A stretch of 64,000 nucleotides of DNA. Origin: [Clostridium] scindens. Its GTDB lineage: Bacteria > Bacillota > Clostridia > Lachnospirales > Lachnospiraceae. Both the position numbers and the translations under genes were made by a program. Every line of letters begins with the position of its first letter. Position 1 is the stretch's first letter. Under the pieces are notes generated by a model. The model saw nothing but the letters and a program-made list of their open reading frames with translations, did no database searches and was not told the DNA's origin. Shown here piece after piece: positions 47,725 to 55,831 of the stretch. The stretch lies in contig NZ_CP080442.1 in assembly GCF_019597925.1 (NCBI RefSeq), positions 1,530,001 to 1,594,000 of the forward strand. Direction: 5' to 3'.

Positions 47725-48297
47725 ATGACCGAAAGACCAGCCTTAGATAAACATTTAGACAGCAAAACATTTCGAGATTTTTATTATCTGAAAGAGGAAT
47801 TGATAGATTTCTGCAGAAAAAACGGCTTGCCTGTCTCTGGGGGAAAATTAGAAATAGCGGATCGGATCGCTTATTTTCTAGATACGGGAAAGGTATTATC
47901 TGCCGGGGCAGGAAAGAAAAAGGCTGCAATTATTTCTTCAATTACCAAAGATACGGAAATTGAAACTGATTTTGTCTGTTCTGAACGCCATAGAGCCTTT
48001 TTTAAAGAGCATATTGGAAACAGTTTTTCTTTTAATGTAGTTTTTCAAAAATGGTTAAAAAGTAATTCCGGGAAGACCTACAAGGAAGCAATCAGTGCCT
48101 ATTATCAGATTCTTGAAGATAAGAAAAAAGGGAAATCGAAAATTGACAGGCAATTTGAATACAACACCTATATCCGAGATTTCTTTGCCGATAATCAGGG
48201 GAAATCTTTGGAGGAAGCAATAAAGTGTTGGAAATGCAAAAAGCAATTGCCAGGGCATAATCGTTATGAACGCTCAGACCTTGCAGCCTTAGAATGA
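47725..48297 (+). CDS. SAP-domain protein with DUF6434-like C-terminus
   Basis: A 190-residue soluble protein; ATG 47725 follows GAAGGGGAATGCAG. MTERPALDKHLDSKTFRDFY then YLKEELIDFCRKNGLPVSGG and KLEIADRIAYFL make a SAP motif, a helix-extension-helix that binds nucleic acid. The C-terminal part (FSFNVVFQKWLKSNSGKTYK, CWKCKKQLPGHNRYERSDL) matches DUF6434-type sequences, from memory. Exact role unknown, probably DNA- or RNA-binding. Its TGA overlaps the ATG of a 47-codon frame (48294) by four bases. Confidence 0.82.
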   Translation: MTERPALDKHLDSKTFRDFYYLKEELIDFCRKNGLPVSGGKLEIADRIAYFLDTGKVLSAGAGKKKAAIISSITKDTEIETDFVCSERHRAFFKEHIGNSFSFNVVFQKWLKSNSGKTYKEAISAYYQILEDKKKGKSKIDRQFEYNTYIRDFFADNQGKSLEEAIKCWKCKKQLPGHNRYERSDLAALE

Positions 48298-48437
48298 AAA
48301 ATAAAATTGGGGGAAGTTTGCGTCCGTTTTTAGAGAGTGATCCCCCGCATATGTGTGAAAGTTTAACTTGTAATGCGACAGAATTTGCATACCAGTATAT
48401 ATTAGAACTCGGAGGAAAGGAACAACGTTTAGAATAG
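48294..48437 (+). CDS. Small translationally coupled protein
   Basis: Forty-seven residues, MKNKIGGSLRPFLESDPPHM onward, ending ILELGGKEQRLE. The ATGA overlap with the SAP-protein stop suggests coupling. Two cysteines in CESLTC. No family recognised; it may be a fragment of a longer protein. Confidence 0.4.
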   Translation: MKNKIGGSLRPFLESDPPHMCESLTCNATEFAYQYILELGGKEQRLE

Positions 48438-48481
48438 GAAATTATAAGATAGGTTTTGACATATGGGGATTAACTTTATTT

Positions 48482-48880
48482 TTGGCAATGATGCTCCCCA
48501 ATTTTATATGGTTTGCTGTTCCTGCTGTTAATGATGTGCTAAGGGAAAAATCAGTAACTCCTTTTGTAGATATGATTGCTTCTGTTTTTCAAGTCGTAAT
48601 GATTGTGGCGCTATGCATTATTATCAATAAATATCGCCAGAAGCCTATGAAAAAAGTAGTGTTTAGAGGAATTGTTATTCTATTAGCGCTGTATTACATT
48701 GGCTGGTGTTTATACTATGCAGGAATTATAAATCCTGCAGTGATATTAGATTTGAGTTTAGCGCCTTGTTTAGCATTTATATTGTTTTCAATGTCAAGAA
48801 AAAATGCAATTGCGCTATTATCGGCGATTATATTTACGTTATGTCATGTTCTGTATGGCATTATAAATTTTATTATATAA
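48482..48880 (+). CDS. Small membrane protein, start probably damaged
   Basis: From TTG 48482 the chain is 132 residues with four hydrophobic helices (MMLPNFIWFAVPAVNDVLRE start, VFQVVMIVALCIIINKY, VIFRGIVILLALYYIG-like, CLAFILFSM). The same frame is open upstream to about 48425 and reads plausible protein (FRIGNYKIGFDIWGLTLFLA) just after GGAGGAAAGGAAC, but has no start codon there. The original ATG may have been lost, or translation begins at TTG. Family unknown. Confidence 0.55.
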   Translation: MAMMLPNFIWFAVPAVNDVLREKSVTPFVDMIASVFQVVMIVALCIIINKYRQKPMKKVVFRGIVILLALYYIGWCLYYAGIINPAVILDLSLAPCLAFILFSMSRKNAIALLSAIIFTLCHVLYGIINFII

Positions 48881-49041
48881 CGGCAGTTCGCCATTTCATC
48901 TGTTTCGCAATATGATTGCTCCAAGTACTTGTAGCGTGAAGCAATTCCATATGAAGCACAATTAGATACAGACAATGGTTCTGATCAGGAAAAGACATTG
49001 AACAAAGTTGGAAAACAGAATTTGAAGGAGGAAAATAAGTA

Positions 49042-49482
49042 ATGACTATAAAACAAGTTATGAAAGGGAAAAAGGAATATATAGACTTGCTGTTGTTGGC
49101 TGACGAGCAGGAAGATATGATAGATAAATACCTTGAGCGTGGTGAAATGTTCGTTTTGGATGACAACGGCATAAAAGCCGAATGTGTAATCACGCAAGAA
49201 GGTGATGGTATTTATGAGTTGAAAAATATTGCTGTTTTACCCGATTGTCAACGTAAAGGCTATGGGAAAAGTTTGATAGAATTTCTATTTTCCCATTATA
49301 CTCATTGTAGGACAATGCTTGTTGGGACAGGTGATGTTCCCTCTGCTTTAACCTTTTATAATAAATGTGGTTTTACAGAGTCACATCGAATAAAAAACTT
49401 TTTTATAGATAACTATGACCACCGAATGTTTGAAGATGGGAAACAACTGATTGATATGGTTTATCTAAAAAGGACGCGGTAA
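49042..49482 (+). CDS. GNAT family N-acetyltransferase
   Basis: A 146-residue acetyltransferase. YELKNIAVLPDCQRKGYGKS is the acetyl-CoA-binding motif A with RKGYG loop, and VPSALTFYNKCGFTESHRIK motif B. TTTGAAGGAGGAAAATAAGT precedes the ATG. The C-terminal FIDNYDHRMFEDGKQLIDMV resembles the putative acetyltransferase YhhY/GNAT subgroup with a catalytic Tyr/Asp. Substrate unknown. Single-gene unit ending at a hairpin module. Confidence 0.9.
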   Translation: MTIKQVMKGKKEYIDLLLLADEQEDMIDKYLERGEMFVLDDNGIKAECVITQEGDGIYELKNIAVLPDCQRKGYGKSLIEFLFSHYTHCRTMLVGTGDVPSALTFYNKCGFTESHRIKNFFIDNYDHRMFEDGKQLIDMVYLKRTR

Positions 49483-49490
49483 ATCCCAGT

Positions 49491-49530
49491 TTAAGGAACT
49501 GGACGAACTTGAATTTGTAAGGGAGTGAAA
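49491..49530 (+). repeat. Gene-end hairpin module (GNAT-XRE junction)
   Basis: AAATCCCAGTTTAAGGAACT then GGACGAACTTGAATTTGTAA. CAGTT/AACTG hairpin. The tail TTGAATTTGTAAGGGAG is identical to that of 31178-31232. Confidence 0.65.
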
Positions 49531-49533
49531 TAC

Positions 49534-49626
49534 TTGGAGTTTAGTGAAAAATTAAAAGAGCTTAGAAAGAATAAGGGACTGACGCAAGAAGAACTTGCAA
49601 ATGATTTATATGTATCAATTCCGTAA
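49534..49626 (+). pseudogene. XRE helix-turn-helix fragment
   Basis: TTG start with AAGGGAGTGAAATAC. MEFSEKLKELRKNKGLTQEE then LANDLYVSIP and stop. The typical continuation (RTAVSKWE) is missing, so the gene is cut after the first recognition helix. Confidence 0.75.
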
Positions 49627-49668
49627 AGAAGGGTTTGCTGAAGCGAGAAGTTCATGGAGGAAAGTGTA

Positions 49669-50253
49669 ATGAAAAATATTTTGGTTGTACAAGGAGGCGG
49701 TCGTGTCAACGGCAATACCAGTCAGTTAGTAGATGCATTTATTGGAGGCGCAAAGGAGGCTGGTCATACAGTTGATAAGATATCCTTAAATAAAACGGAA
49801 GTGAAAGGCTGTATTGGCTGCAATGCCTGCCGTTATGGGAAGCCGTGTGTTCAAAAAGATGGCTTCAATGACCTTATTCCTAAGATTAAAACGGCGGATT
49901 TGATTGTATTTGCATCTCCATTATTATTCTGGACCTTATCATCCAAAATCAAGGCATTCATTGAGAGATTTTATTGTATCGCGGAGGAAGACCGGAATCC
50001 ACCGCTTGGGCGATATGAGAGGTATCCGGTAAAAGATGCGGCTTTACTTATGACATCGGCAGATAATTATTTTTGGACATATGAGCAGGCAATATCATAC
50101 TACAAATTTGCAATAATAAATTATATTGGCTTCCAGGATAAGGGAATGCTGCTTGCCGGGGGATGCGGAGATACCAATGGAAAACCGCAGATTGACAAAA
50201 CAAACCATCTTAGGGATGCTTACAATTTCGGAAAAAATATTTATCGGGAATAG
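49669..50253 (+). CDS. Flavodoxin-family NAD(P)H-dependent oxidoreductase
   Basis: A 194-residue FMN protein; ATG 49669 follows TGGAGGAAAGTGTA. VVQGGGRVNGNTSQLVDAFI is the FMN loop. GCIGCNACRYGKPCVQKDGF is the cysteine motif shared with 27742-28275, and FASPLLFWTLSSKIKAFIER the second flavin loop. Reduces quinones or small electrophiles; donor unknown. It lies directly behind the XRE fragment, so its original regulator may be lost. Confidence 0.9.
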   Translation: MKNILVVQGGGRVNGNTSQLVDAFIGGAKEAGHTVDKISLNKTEVKGCIGCNACRYGKPCVQKDGFNDLIPKIKTADLIVFASPLLFWTLSSKIKAFIERFYCIAEEDRNPPLGRYERYPVKDAALLMTSADNYFWTYEQAISYYKFAIINYIGFQDKGMLLAGGCGDTNGKPQIDKTNHLRDAYNFGKNIYRE

Positions 50254-50333
50254 TCCCCTGTTCAATATACAGGATATGGAGAGGATATTTACGCGGAGCT
50301 GGCATTGGACAATTTTAGTGAAAGGATATGCTG

Positions 50334-50828
50334 ATGAAGATTGAAACAGAGCGGCTTAAGATTGTTGCGCTTACCCCAGAGCAGCTTGACCTATGGACGC
50401 ATAATATGGAGGAACTTGAGAGGCGGCTGCTATGCTCGTATAGGGCAGAACCAATGGAGGGCCTGTTCCGTGAAATCGTATGCGGACAGGTAGAGAAGGC
50501 TCAGAAAGACCCTGACAATTATCTATGGCACACGTTTTGGTTTATTGTTAAGAAATCGGATAACTGCGTGGTGGGCTCGATTGATTTTAAGGACATGCCA
50601 GACAGCGACGGAGAAGTTGAAATAGGCTATGGGCTGGGGCGTGATTTTGAACATAATGGCTATATGACGGAATCGGTTCAGGCATTCTGTGATTGGGCTT
50701 TGGAGCAGGACGGTGTAAAGCATGTGATTGCTGAGACAGATGTTGACGGCATTTCATCACAAAAGATCTTAAAAAGATGTGGTTTCAAAGAATATGCCAG
50801 AAATAATACGGTATGGTGGCAGCTATAA
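50334..50828 (+). CDS. GNAT family N-acetyltransferase (RimJ/RimL type)
   Basis: A 164-residue acetyltransferase; ATG 50334 follows GAAAGGATATGCTG. MKIETERLKIVALTPEQLDL is the RimJ/RimL-type start. EIGYGLGRDFEHNGYMTESV carries the acetyl-CoA loop and HVIAETDVDGISSQKILKRC motif B. The substrate may be a protein N-terminus or a small amine. Ends at a hairpin module at 50827. Confidence 0.9.
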   Translation: MKIETERLKIVALTPEQLDLWTHNMEELERRLLCSYRAEPMEGLFREIVCGQVEKAQKDPDNYLWHTFWFIVKKSDNCVVGSIDFKDMPDSDGEVEIGYGLGRDFEHNGYMTESVQAFCDWALEQDGVKHVIAETDVDGISSQKILKRCGFKEYARNNTVWWQL

Positions 50829-50861
50829 ATTCCAGTCAGTAAGGCTGACAAACGTCAGAAG
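50827..50861 (+). repeat. Gene-end hairpin module (after RimJ/L-type GNAT)
   Basis: AAATTCCAGTCAGTAAGGCT then GACAAACG. CAGTC/GGCTG hairpin; GTAAGGCTGACAAA is shared with 46519-46560. Confidence 0.5.
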
Positions 50862-50946
50862 AATATGAAAAAGTATATAATTGCAATACGGACAGCAAAG
50901 ACAGCAAGGAAAAGAGGCTTCCTTTTGCGAATGTTCCAGACAGGGA

Positions 50947-51057
50947 ATGATATATGTTTTGGAAAATATGATGCCGGAAAAACACATAGAAGTGAAAATA
51001 ATAGAAACCGTTTTAAGCGGCGCTGAAAAATGTAGATTTAAAGTTACGATTGACTAG
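50947..51057 (+). pseudogene. C-terminal remnant of an unidentified protein
   Basis: A 36-codon frame MIYVLENMMPEKHIEVKIIE, ending GAEKCRFKVTID and stop, looks like the end of a longer enzyme (a CRFKV-type final strand). There is no matching upstream part in frame. The rest of 50862-51124 holds no gene. Confidence 0.35.
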
Positions 51058-51124
51058 AAAATGATGAGTCCAAAACCTATCATGATGGAAAAAGGGTCAT
51101 GTCAAATAAAAAATAGCAGATGAG

Positions 51125-51742
51125 GTGAATTTGAGATTGAAAGATATTATTGAATTTCTTGAGGAGAATGTAGATGGTAAGACACTATTTACAAAGGAAT
51201 TAATATATAAACTGGAAAATGGTGCACTGCAAGGCGTCTATTCTGATCAGATATCCTTTTCTAACCTTAAGTATTCTCAAAGCGGGTTTCAATTGGATAT
51301 GTTCATTGTATCTAATGAGAAAATATGGCTTATGGGAGCAGGTGGCCAAAGGGAGGAATTACGGAAAGACTTTAGCGGCGTATCCTTATTTCGATTCGAG
51401 TTGGCAGAGCGAAAAAGTACGAATGCCATGACAGGCTCTTTCCGATTGATTTCTGCTTCTGGGAAAAATGTAGCGGCGGAGGCTGTAATAAGTGGTATAT
51501 ACGATATTCGTCTTGAAGATAATGTATTAAAACTTATGGAAGATCAGGCGTTGTATAGGGATCAGCCAGTACAAGGAGGGCGTTTCAAGCCTGTTGCATT
51601 TCAATCAGAACATCGTTTTTATTGTAAAGATGGAAAATTGCACTATGAATACTATGGAAAGTGTTTTGACGTGAATACGAAAACAATGCAGCGGATCGAT
51701 AGCCCGGATCTCTTTCCGCCGTTTCTATCAATGGAAAAGTAG
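51125..51742 (+). CDS. Hypothetical protein
   Basis: About 205 residues from GTG 51125 (TTG 51137, nine bases after AGGTGA, is an equally good start). Soluble, mostly beta, with DIIEFLEENVDGKTLFTKEL at the N-terminus and a lipocalin-like run of strands (GGRFKPVAFQSEHRFYCKDG). No signal peptide and no known motif. I do not recognise the family. It is followed 43 bases later by the DUF1835 gene. Confidence 0.6.
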   Translation: MNLRLKDIIEFLEENVDGKTLFTKELIYKLENGALQGVYSDQISFSNLKYSQSGFQLDMFIVSNEKIWLMGAGGQREELRKDFSGVSLFRFELAERKSTNAMTGSFRLISASGKNVAAEAVISGIYDIRLEDNVLKLMEDQALYRDQPVQGGRFKPVAFQSEHRFYCKDGKLHYEYYGKCFDVNTKTMQRIDSPDLFPPFLSMEK

Positions 51743-51785
51743 GCTGCGATATCAGGTTAAAAAAACAGATAGGAAGTATTTATGT

Positions 51786-52727
51786 ATGATTGAGGTTGTA
51801 TTTCATGAAAGCGCCGCGGGAAGCCTGAAATTGGCACAAGGATATAGAAGGGGGAAATTCAGGACATCACCTAAAAGTGTATTTGTTGGAAGCGGCAAAA
51901 ATGGCGAATCACGAGGACTGCTTCGCCAGGAAAAGGAGCGGGAGCGGCTTGCCTGTGAAGAGGCAGTACCATTCGGAGGAACTGCTGCTGATATATTTGC
52001 TTTTCATCTGATGCTGAGTGTCGGCGATATTTCCGGAGACGGCGTTTGCAGGAGACGCTTAGAGACACTAAATTGCATGTTTGGGATGTATCCGGAAGGG
52101 GCCGGCTCTTCTGCAGCAAAAGAGATCTTTGACAGAGCCTGCAAGGACTTGGAGACCATCCGGCAGCGTTTGGATGCCGGTGAACAGGTACGCATATGGT
52201 ACAGCAGCCACCCGGATGAGATGTGCGGATTACACTGGTTTTTGACACAACTTGTCCAGGATATGCCATCTACAAAAGTTTCCATCGTAAAACTTCCAGA
52301 TTGGGAAATAAAAGAGCAGACCCTGGCGGTACATACTGGATGGGGTGAGGTTGATCTGGATGAATGGCACAGGTATGCAAATTTGCAAAAAGAGGTGTCC
52401 CCAGTTTTTGTGTCTGCCGCTGCATCGAAATGGAGGCAGCTGCAGGAAGAGAACGCTGTATTGCGCGCAGTAATTAACGGAAGGCTGTTCAGTGTACCGG
52501 AAGATTTTTACGATCATTTTATAAGGAGCGAGATAGAAAATCAGAATGATGAATTCCAGGAAGGACAGCTGATCGGAAGGATATTAGGGAAATACCAGCT
52601 AGGTATCAGCGATGGCTGGCTGGCGATGCGTATCGAAAAAATGATTGAAAATGGGAAACTCCAGATTATCACTAATGCGCCATCCGACTGTCCTGCGTAT
52701 CATCGAGTGATCAGAAAAATAACTTAG
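51786..52727 (+). CDS. DUF1835/DUF3658 domain protein
   Basis: A 313-residue cytoplasmic protein. The N-terminal DUF1835 half has MIEVVFHESAAGSLKLAQGY, LMLSVGDISGD and WYSSHPDEMCGLHWFLTQL. The C-terminal DUF3658 half has GRLFSVPEDFYDHFIRSEIE and IGRILGKYQLGISDGWLAMR. Both domains commonly occur together in Firmicutes; their function is unknown, though the DUF1835 sequence pattern suggests nucleotide or sugar binding (weak inference). The start ATG is preceded by ATAGGAAGTATTTATGT. Confidence 0.85.
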   Translation: MIEVVFHESAAGSLKLAQGYRRGKFRTSPKSVFVGSGKNGESRGLLRQEKERERLACEEAVPFGGTAADIFAFHLMLSVGDISGDGVCRRRLETLNCMFGMYPEGAGSSAAKEIFDRACKDLETIRQRLDAGEQVRIWYSSHPDEMCGLHWFLTQLVQDMPSTKVSIVKLPDWEIKEQTLAVHTGWGEVDLDEWHRYANLQKEVSPVFVSAAASKWRQLQEENAVLRAVINGRLFSVPEDFYDHFIRSEIENQNDEFQEGQLIGRILGKYQLGISDGWLAMRIEKMIENGKLQIITNAPSDCPAYHRVIRKIT

Positions 52728-52864
52728 AAAAAAGATTGCCTTTGTAAAAGGACAAAATGTGTAAGGCATGGAAATTGTGACGCTAGCCGAGAACATCACC
52801 GATTAAGCAAACACCAGTTTTTCAGCCTGCGAACGTATTGAAGCAAAAATAATATGAGATTGAG

Positions 52865-53401
52865 GTGAAGGTATTGAGGGCGATACATTATGCGGTTTTA
52901 AATGAAATTAGTCATTCACGGACAATTCCACAAACTATATTAGATGTCGGTTTCGGAAACGGGGCATTTACTCAAGTGGTTTCTGCTACATTCCCAAATA
53001 GCAATATTACTGCTATTGACACTTCTATTCCCCAATTATTTTCATCTGACAATATAGCATTTACTGAAGGAAGTGTTGAACAACTGTCATTTGTTTCAGA
53101 ATCGTTTGATTTAGTTATTACCGTGCTGTCGTTACATCACTGGAAAGAAAAAGACAAAGGCATTAGCGAAATATATCGAGTTCTTAAAAAAGATGGCAGG
53201 CTTATAATCGGTGACCCGTTACTTGAAGATTGGATGAGCAATCGTATTCTTGGATCATTAATGCAAGTGTTGGATGGTGGCGTCTTTACAGATAAGAAAA
53301 GAGTAAGTGAATATTTAATTAGGTCAGGATTTGAGGACATTAGCATTAGACCTGTCCCTAAAACGATGAAATCGCTATATCTTATTAAGGCAAAAAAGTA
53401 A
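52865..53401 (+). CDS. Class I SAM-dependent methyltransferase
   Basis: About 178 residues from GTG 52865 (TTG 52874 with GAGGTGAAGGTA is equally likely). SAM motif I is ILDVGFGNGAFTQVVSATFP, motif II NITAIDTSIPQLFS, then EGSVEQLSF and the post-motif DLVITVLSLHHW. Methyltransf_11 type; substrate unknown. The N-terminus is short by about 20-30 residues compared with relatives, so it may be slightly truncated. Confidence 0.85.
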   Translation: MKVLRAIHYAVLNEISHSRTIPQTILDVGFGNGAFTQVVSATFPNSNITAIDTSIPQLFSSDNIAFTEGSVEQLSFVSESFDLVITVLSLHHWKEKDKGISEIYRVLKKDGRLIIGDPLLEDWMSNRILGSLMQVLDGGVFTDKKRVSEYLIRSGFEDISIRPVPKTMKSLYLIKAKK

Positions 53402-53516
53402 TTCAACCTCCAGAAAGGTATTTGCAGAAAAAGCAAAACTATTGTTCCTTTCGTCAGCAGCGGATTTTCAGGAACCCTCACAACGATTGCGGAAATGGAA
53501 TCCGGTCTGGGATTAT

Positions 53517-53561
53517 AAAAGCTGGCTTGCAGAATGTAAAGTTCTGAAAGTCAGCTTTTTA
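53517..53561. terminator. Bidirectional terminator at the histidine kinase 3' end
   Basis: AAAAGCTGGCTTGCAGAA pairs with TTCTGAAAGTCAGCTTTTT (imperfect long stem). It overlaps the kinase stop codon on the minus strand. Confidence 0.65.
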
Positions 53562-54926
53562 AGTGGCATTTGTGTACTGTGGCATATGTTCTTTTTGCAG
53601 TTCGTACTGCACCATCACAGAAGTATAGAAGATCCCCTCTTTCCATTCAAAGCGCACTGTGCCGTGGTAACGCTCTGCGATATCCTGCATGGAAGATGTC
53701 CCGATCCCCATGCCGTCGCGCTTTGAGGATATCGGCAAGCCTTCCTTGAATATAACAGGAGTACTGCATGTATTGTCCGCAAGAATCAGGATTTCCGAAC
53801 TGCTGCGGCGCAGAACTCTGAGTTTGATGAAATTTTGACCTTCTGACTGGCGCTGGCAGGCTTCTACTGCATTTTCCAGAATGTTTCCCAACAGAACGGT
53901 GATATCTGTTTCCGATATGGAACAGACCTCAGGATAGTCTGCCTTGGCATCAAAGCGTATATGGCAATCCCTGGAAAGAGCTGCATAATAACAGATGATG
54001 GCATTTACCACGTCATTGCGGCAGTAGAGTTCCAGCATATCAGGCGGAAGTTCGCTGCGGTATAGGTCGATATAGGTTCTAAGCCCTGTCTTATCATCCT
54101 TTTCAATATAAGACTGCACGACCGCCAGGTGCTGGCGCAAGTCATGTCTGGCTCTGCGCATATCATCCATGTGCCTTGCAAGGCTGTCGAACTGCTTCTT
54201 CTGTATCAGTATGCTGTGGTTGGCGTATTTCAGCGCTTCTTCCAGCTGGGTACGGCTCTTGGATATCTCCAGCACTTTTAGCGCCACATAAGACACATAG
54301 CATGTGCCAAACAGCATGAGATAGCGCGATACCATGAACTGCCAGGTGGCATAGGCATAGACATCGTCACTGAAGCAGTACAGCATTCCAAACAATGACG
54401 AGAACAGCGGTATCTTCCAGAGGTGGCGCCACATCGTCTCATCCTGTATCTTTATGGCATCTGTAATCGTATGCCTGAAAAAGTGGAACAGGAAAGGACA
54501 GGTCAGCAGGTATACAATGACGCGGGCGATGTTGTATACAAGATAAGGATGCTGGTCTGAAAAATCCCAGAAGAACCTGCTTTCTATGTAGTTGGCGTTT
54601 CCAAACACAAAGAACGACCAGGCAAACAGCAATAAATATGTGAACATTAGTTTTGAAAAACTTTCTTTTATGAGTGTAAAGGACAATGTCAGGTTGACGA
54701 TCATAAAGCCGTAGCGCATGATGGTCGTCCACTGCACCGCCATCTCATACCCACCTCTGTTGATGAGGTAAAAGCACAGGCTGTTGAGCGTTGCCACAGC
54801 CGTTATCAATACCAAGACATATCGAAACGGGATACGCAGCTTCTCCTTGAACATCAAGTAGCGTGGAATCGCAAAAGGGATGAAATCAAGGTATGGAAAC
54901 AGTATCACCATCCATGTATCTATCAC
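53559..54926 (-). CDS. AgrC-like GHKL sensor histidine kinase
   Basis: A 455-residue membrane kinase. Residues 1-205 hold six or seven hydrophobic helices (DTWMVILFPYLDFIPFAIPR at the start). The dimerisation region has the phospho-acceptor His in ARHMDDMRRARHDLRQHLAV. The GHKL ATPase shows N-box GNILENAVEACQRQ and G-boxes DGMGIGTSSMQDIAERYHG. This is the AgrC/ComD/VirS group, which senses peptides or membrane signals and phosphorylates LytTR regulators. Its start overlaps the regulator's stop by four bases. Confidence 0.9.
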   Translation of the reverse strand: MIDTWMVILFPYLDFIPFAIPRYLMFKEKLRIPFRYVLVLITAVATLNSLCFYLINRGGYEMAVQWTTIMRYGFMIVNLTLSFTLIKESFSKLMFTYLLLFAWSFFVFGNANYIESRFFWDFSDQHPYLVYNIARVIVYLLTCPFLFHFFRHTITDAIKIQDETMWRHLWKIPLFSSLFGMLYCFSDDVYAYATWQFMVSRYLMLFGTCYVSYVALKVLEISKSRTQLEEALKYANHSILIQKKQFDSLARHMDDMRRARHDLRQHLAVVQSYIEKDDKTGLRTYIDLYRSELPPDMLELYCRNDVVNAIICYYAALSRDCHIRFDAKADYPEVCSISETDITVLLGNILENAVEACQRQSEGQNFIKLRVLRRSSSEILILADNTCSTPVIFKEGLPISSKRDGMGIGTSSMQDIAERYHGTVRFEWKEGIFYTSVMVQYELQKEHMPQYTNAT

Positions 54927-55648
54927 AGCAGTTCCTCCTCTCTTGCTTTTTGGAACAGATAGGTATGATAGTCGCTTTCTATCTTCTTTCTGTCCCTCTT
55001 TGAAAATAAAACTCTCTCCCCATTCGTCAGCAGAAAATCCAGATCGTCTATGCGCTCTACGTGGTCAAGATTGACGATACATCCTTTATAGCAAGTCAAA
55101 AACTGAGGGTAGTCAAATAACTTGTCCGCCACTGCGCCAAAGGATACCCGGAAGCGTAGAATCCCTCTTCGATGCGTGTGGATCTGGACGTAATGTCCAT
55201 CCATGTCACACCAGAAAATCTCACGCAGCAGTATCTTTTCATCCTGCACGCATATAAAACGGGCATTTCGTAACCTGGCTATGCCGAGCTGGAGCATGGC
55301 CTGTTCGAAATCCGCATAGGAGAATGGCTTCAGTACATATCCGCCTGCCCTAACCTGATAGCTTTCTATGGCGTGGTCCCGGCTAGTCGTGATGAACACG
55401 AGTGTAACAAAGTTATCTCTCTGCCTGATCTGCCTTGCAGTATCAATGCCCGAGCGTCCCTGCATGTACTGGTCTATGAATATCAGGTCGTAGGCTGCTT
55501 TCTGGAATGAGGACAGAAAATCTTCCCCGCTGGAAAATTCCGTAACGCAGGGAGATCCATCATCATAATGCTCCGAAAAGAACCGGCGCAGACAGACATG
55601 GATTTCATTCCTGCATTCCAAAAGGTCATCAATGATCGCAATTTTCAT
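54923..55648 (-). CDS. LytTR-family response regulator (AgrA/VirR-like)
   Basis: A 241-residue two-domain regulator. Receiver: acidic pair in IAIIDDLLE, phospho-acceptor Asp in LIFIDQYMQGRSG, Thr in FITTSRD and Lys in YVLKPFS. The LytTR DNA-binding domain follows (about 135-235; FLTCYKGCIVNLDHVERIDD, then LTNGERVLFSKRDRKKIESD). Such proteins bind tandem or paired half-sites and activate surface-protein or bacteriocin genes. Divergent from the 55832-64000 operon, with candidate half-sites in the gap. Confidence 0.93.
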   Translation of the reverse strand: MKIAIIDDLLECRNEIHVCLRRFFSEHYDDGSPCVTEFSSGEDFLSSFQKAAYDLIFIDQYMQGRSGIDTARQIRQRDNFVTLVFITTSRDHAIESYQVRAGGYVLKPFSYADFEQAMLQLGIARLRNARFICVQDEKILLREIFWCDMDGHYVQIHTHRRGILRFRVSFGAVADKLFDYPQFLTCYKGCIVNLDHVERIDDLDFLLTNGERVLFSKRDRKKIESDYHTYLFQKAREEELL

Positions 55649-55692
55649 GTTCAGTCCTCACTTCCTTGAACGAGTCAAAATGATTAGTCAAT

Positions 55693-55756
55693 CCTATTTT
55701 ACACGAAAAAAGGGCGCTGAACAATGTAAGTTGAAGCCAAAAAGTGTAAAATTCGG
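55693..55756. promoter_or_regulatory. Paired LytTR-like half-sites between the two-component system and the surface operon
   Basis: CCTATTTTACAC (55693-55704, plus strand) and CCGAATTTTACAC (55744-55756, minus strand) face each other. The cores ATTTTACAC/GTGTAAAAT are a perfect 9-bp inverted pair with a 39-base gap. They resemble VirR-type half-boxes (CCAGTTNTNCAC). Confidence 0.5.
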
Positions 55757-55831
55757 CCAGCCTATTGTTGTATCCCTGTCTTTTGATATGGTAAAGACAG
55801 GAAATAAATGCGTAGGAAGGAGTGAGAATGT

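Noticed and set aside
30314..52860. Classical integron
   Set aside because: No tyrosine-type integrase and no RYYYAAC...GTTRRRY attC sites are seen; boundary modules are a different kind of short hairpin.
53442..53726. Plus-strand frame overlapping the histidine kinase end
   Set aside because: It overlaps the kinase ATPase domain and the terminator; no start signal.
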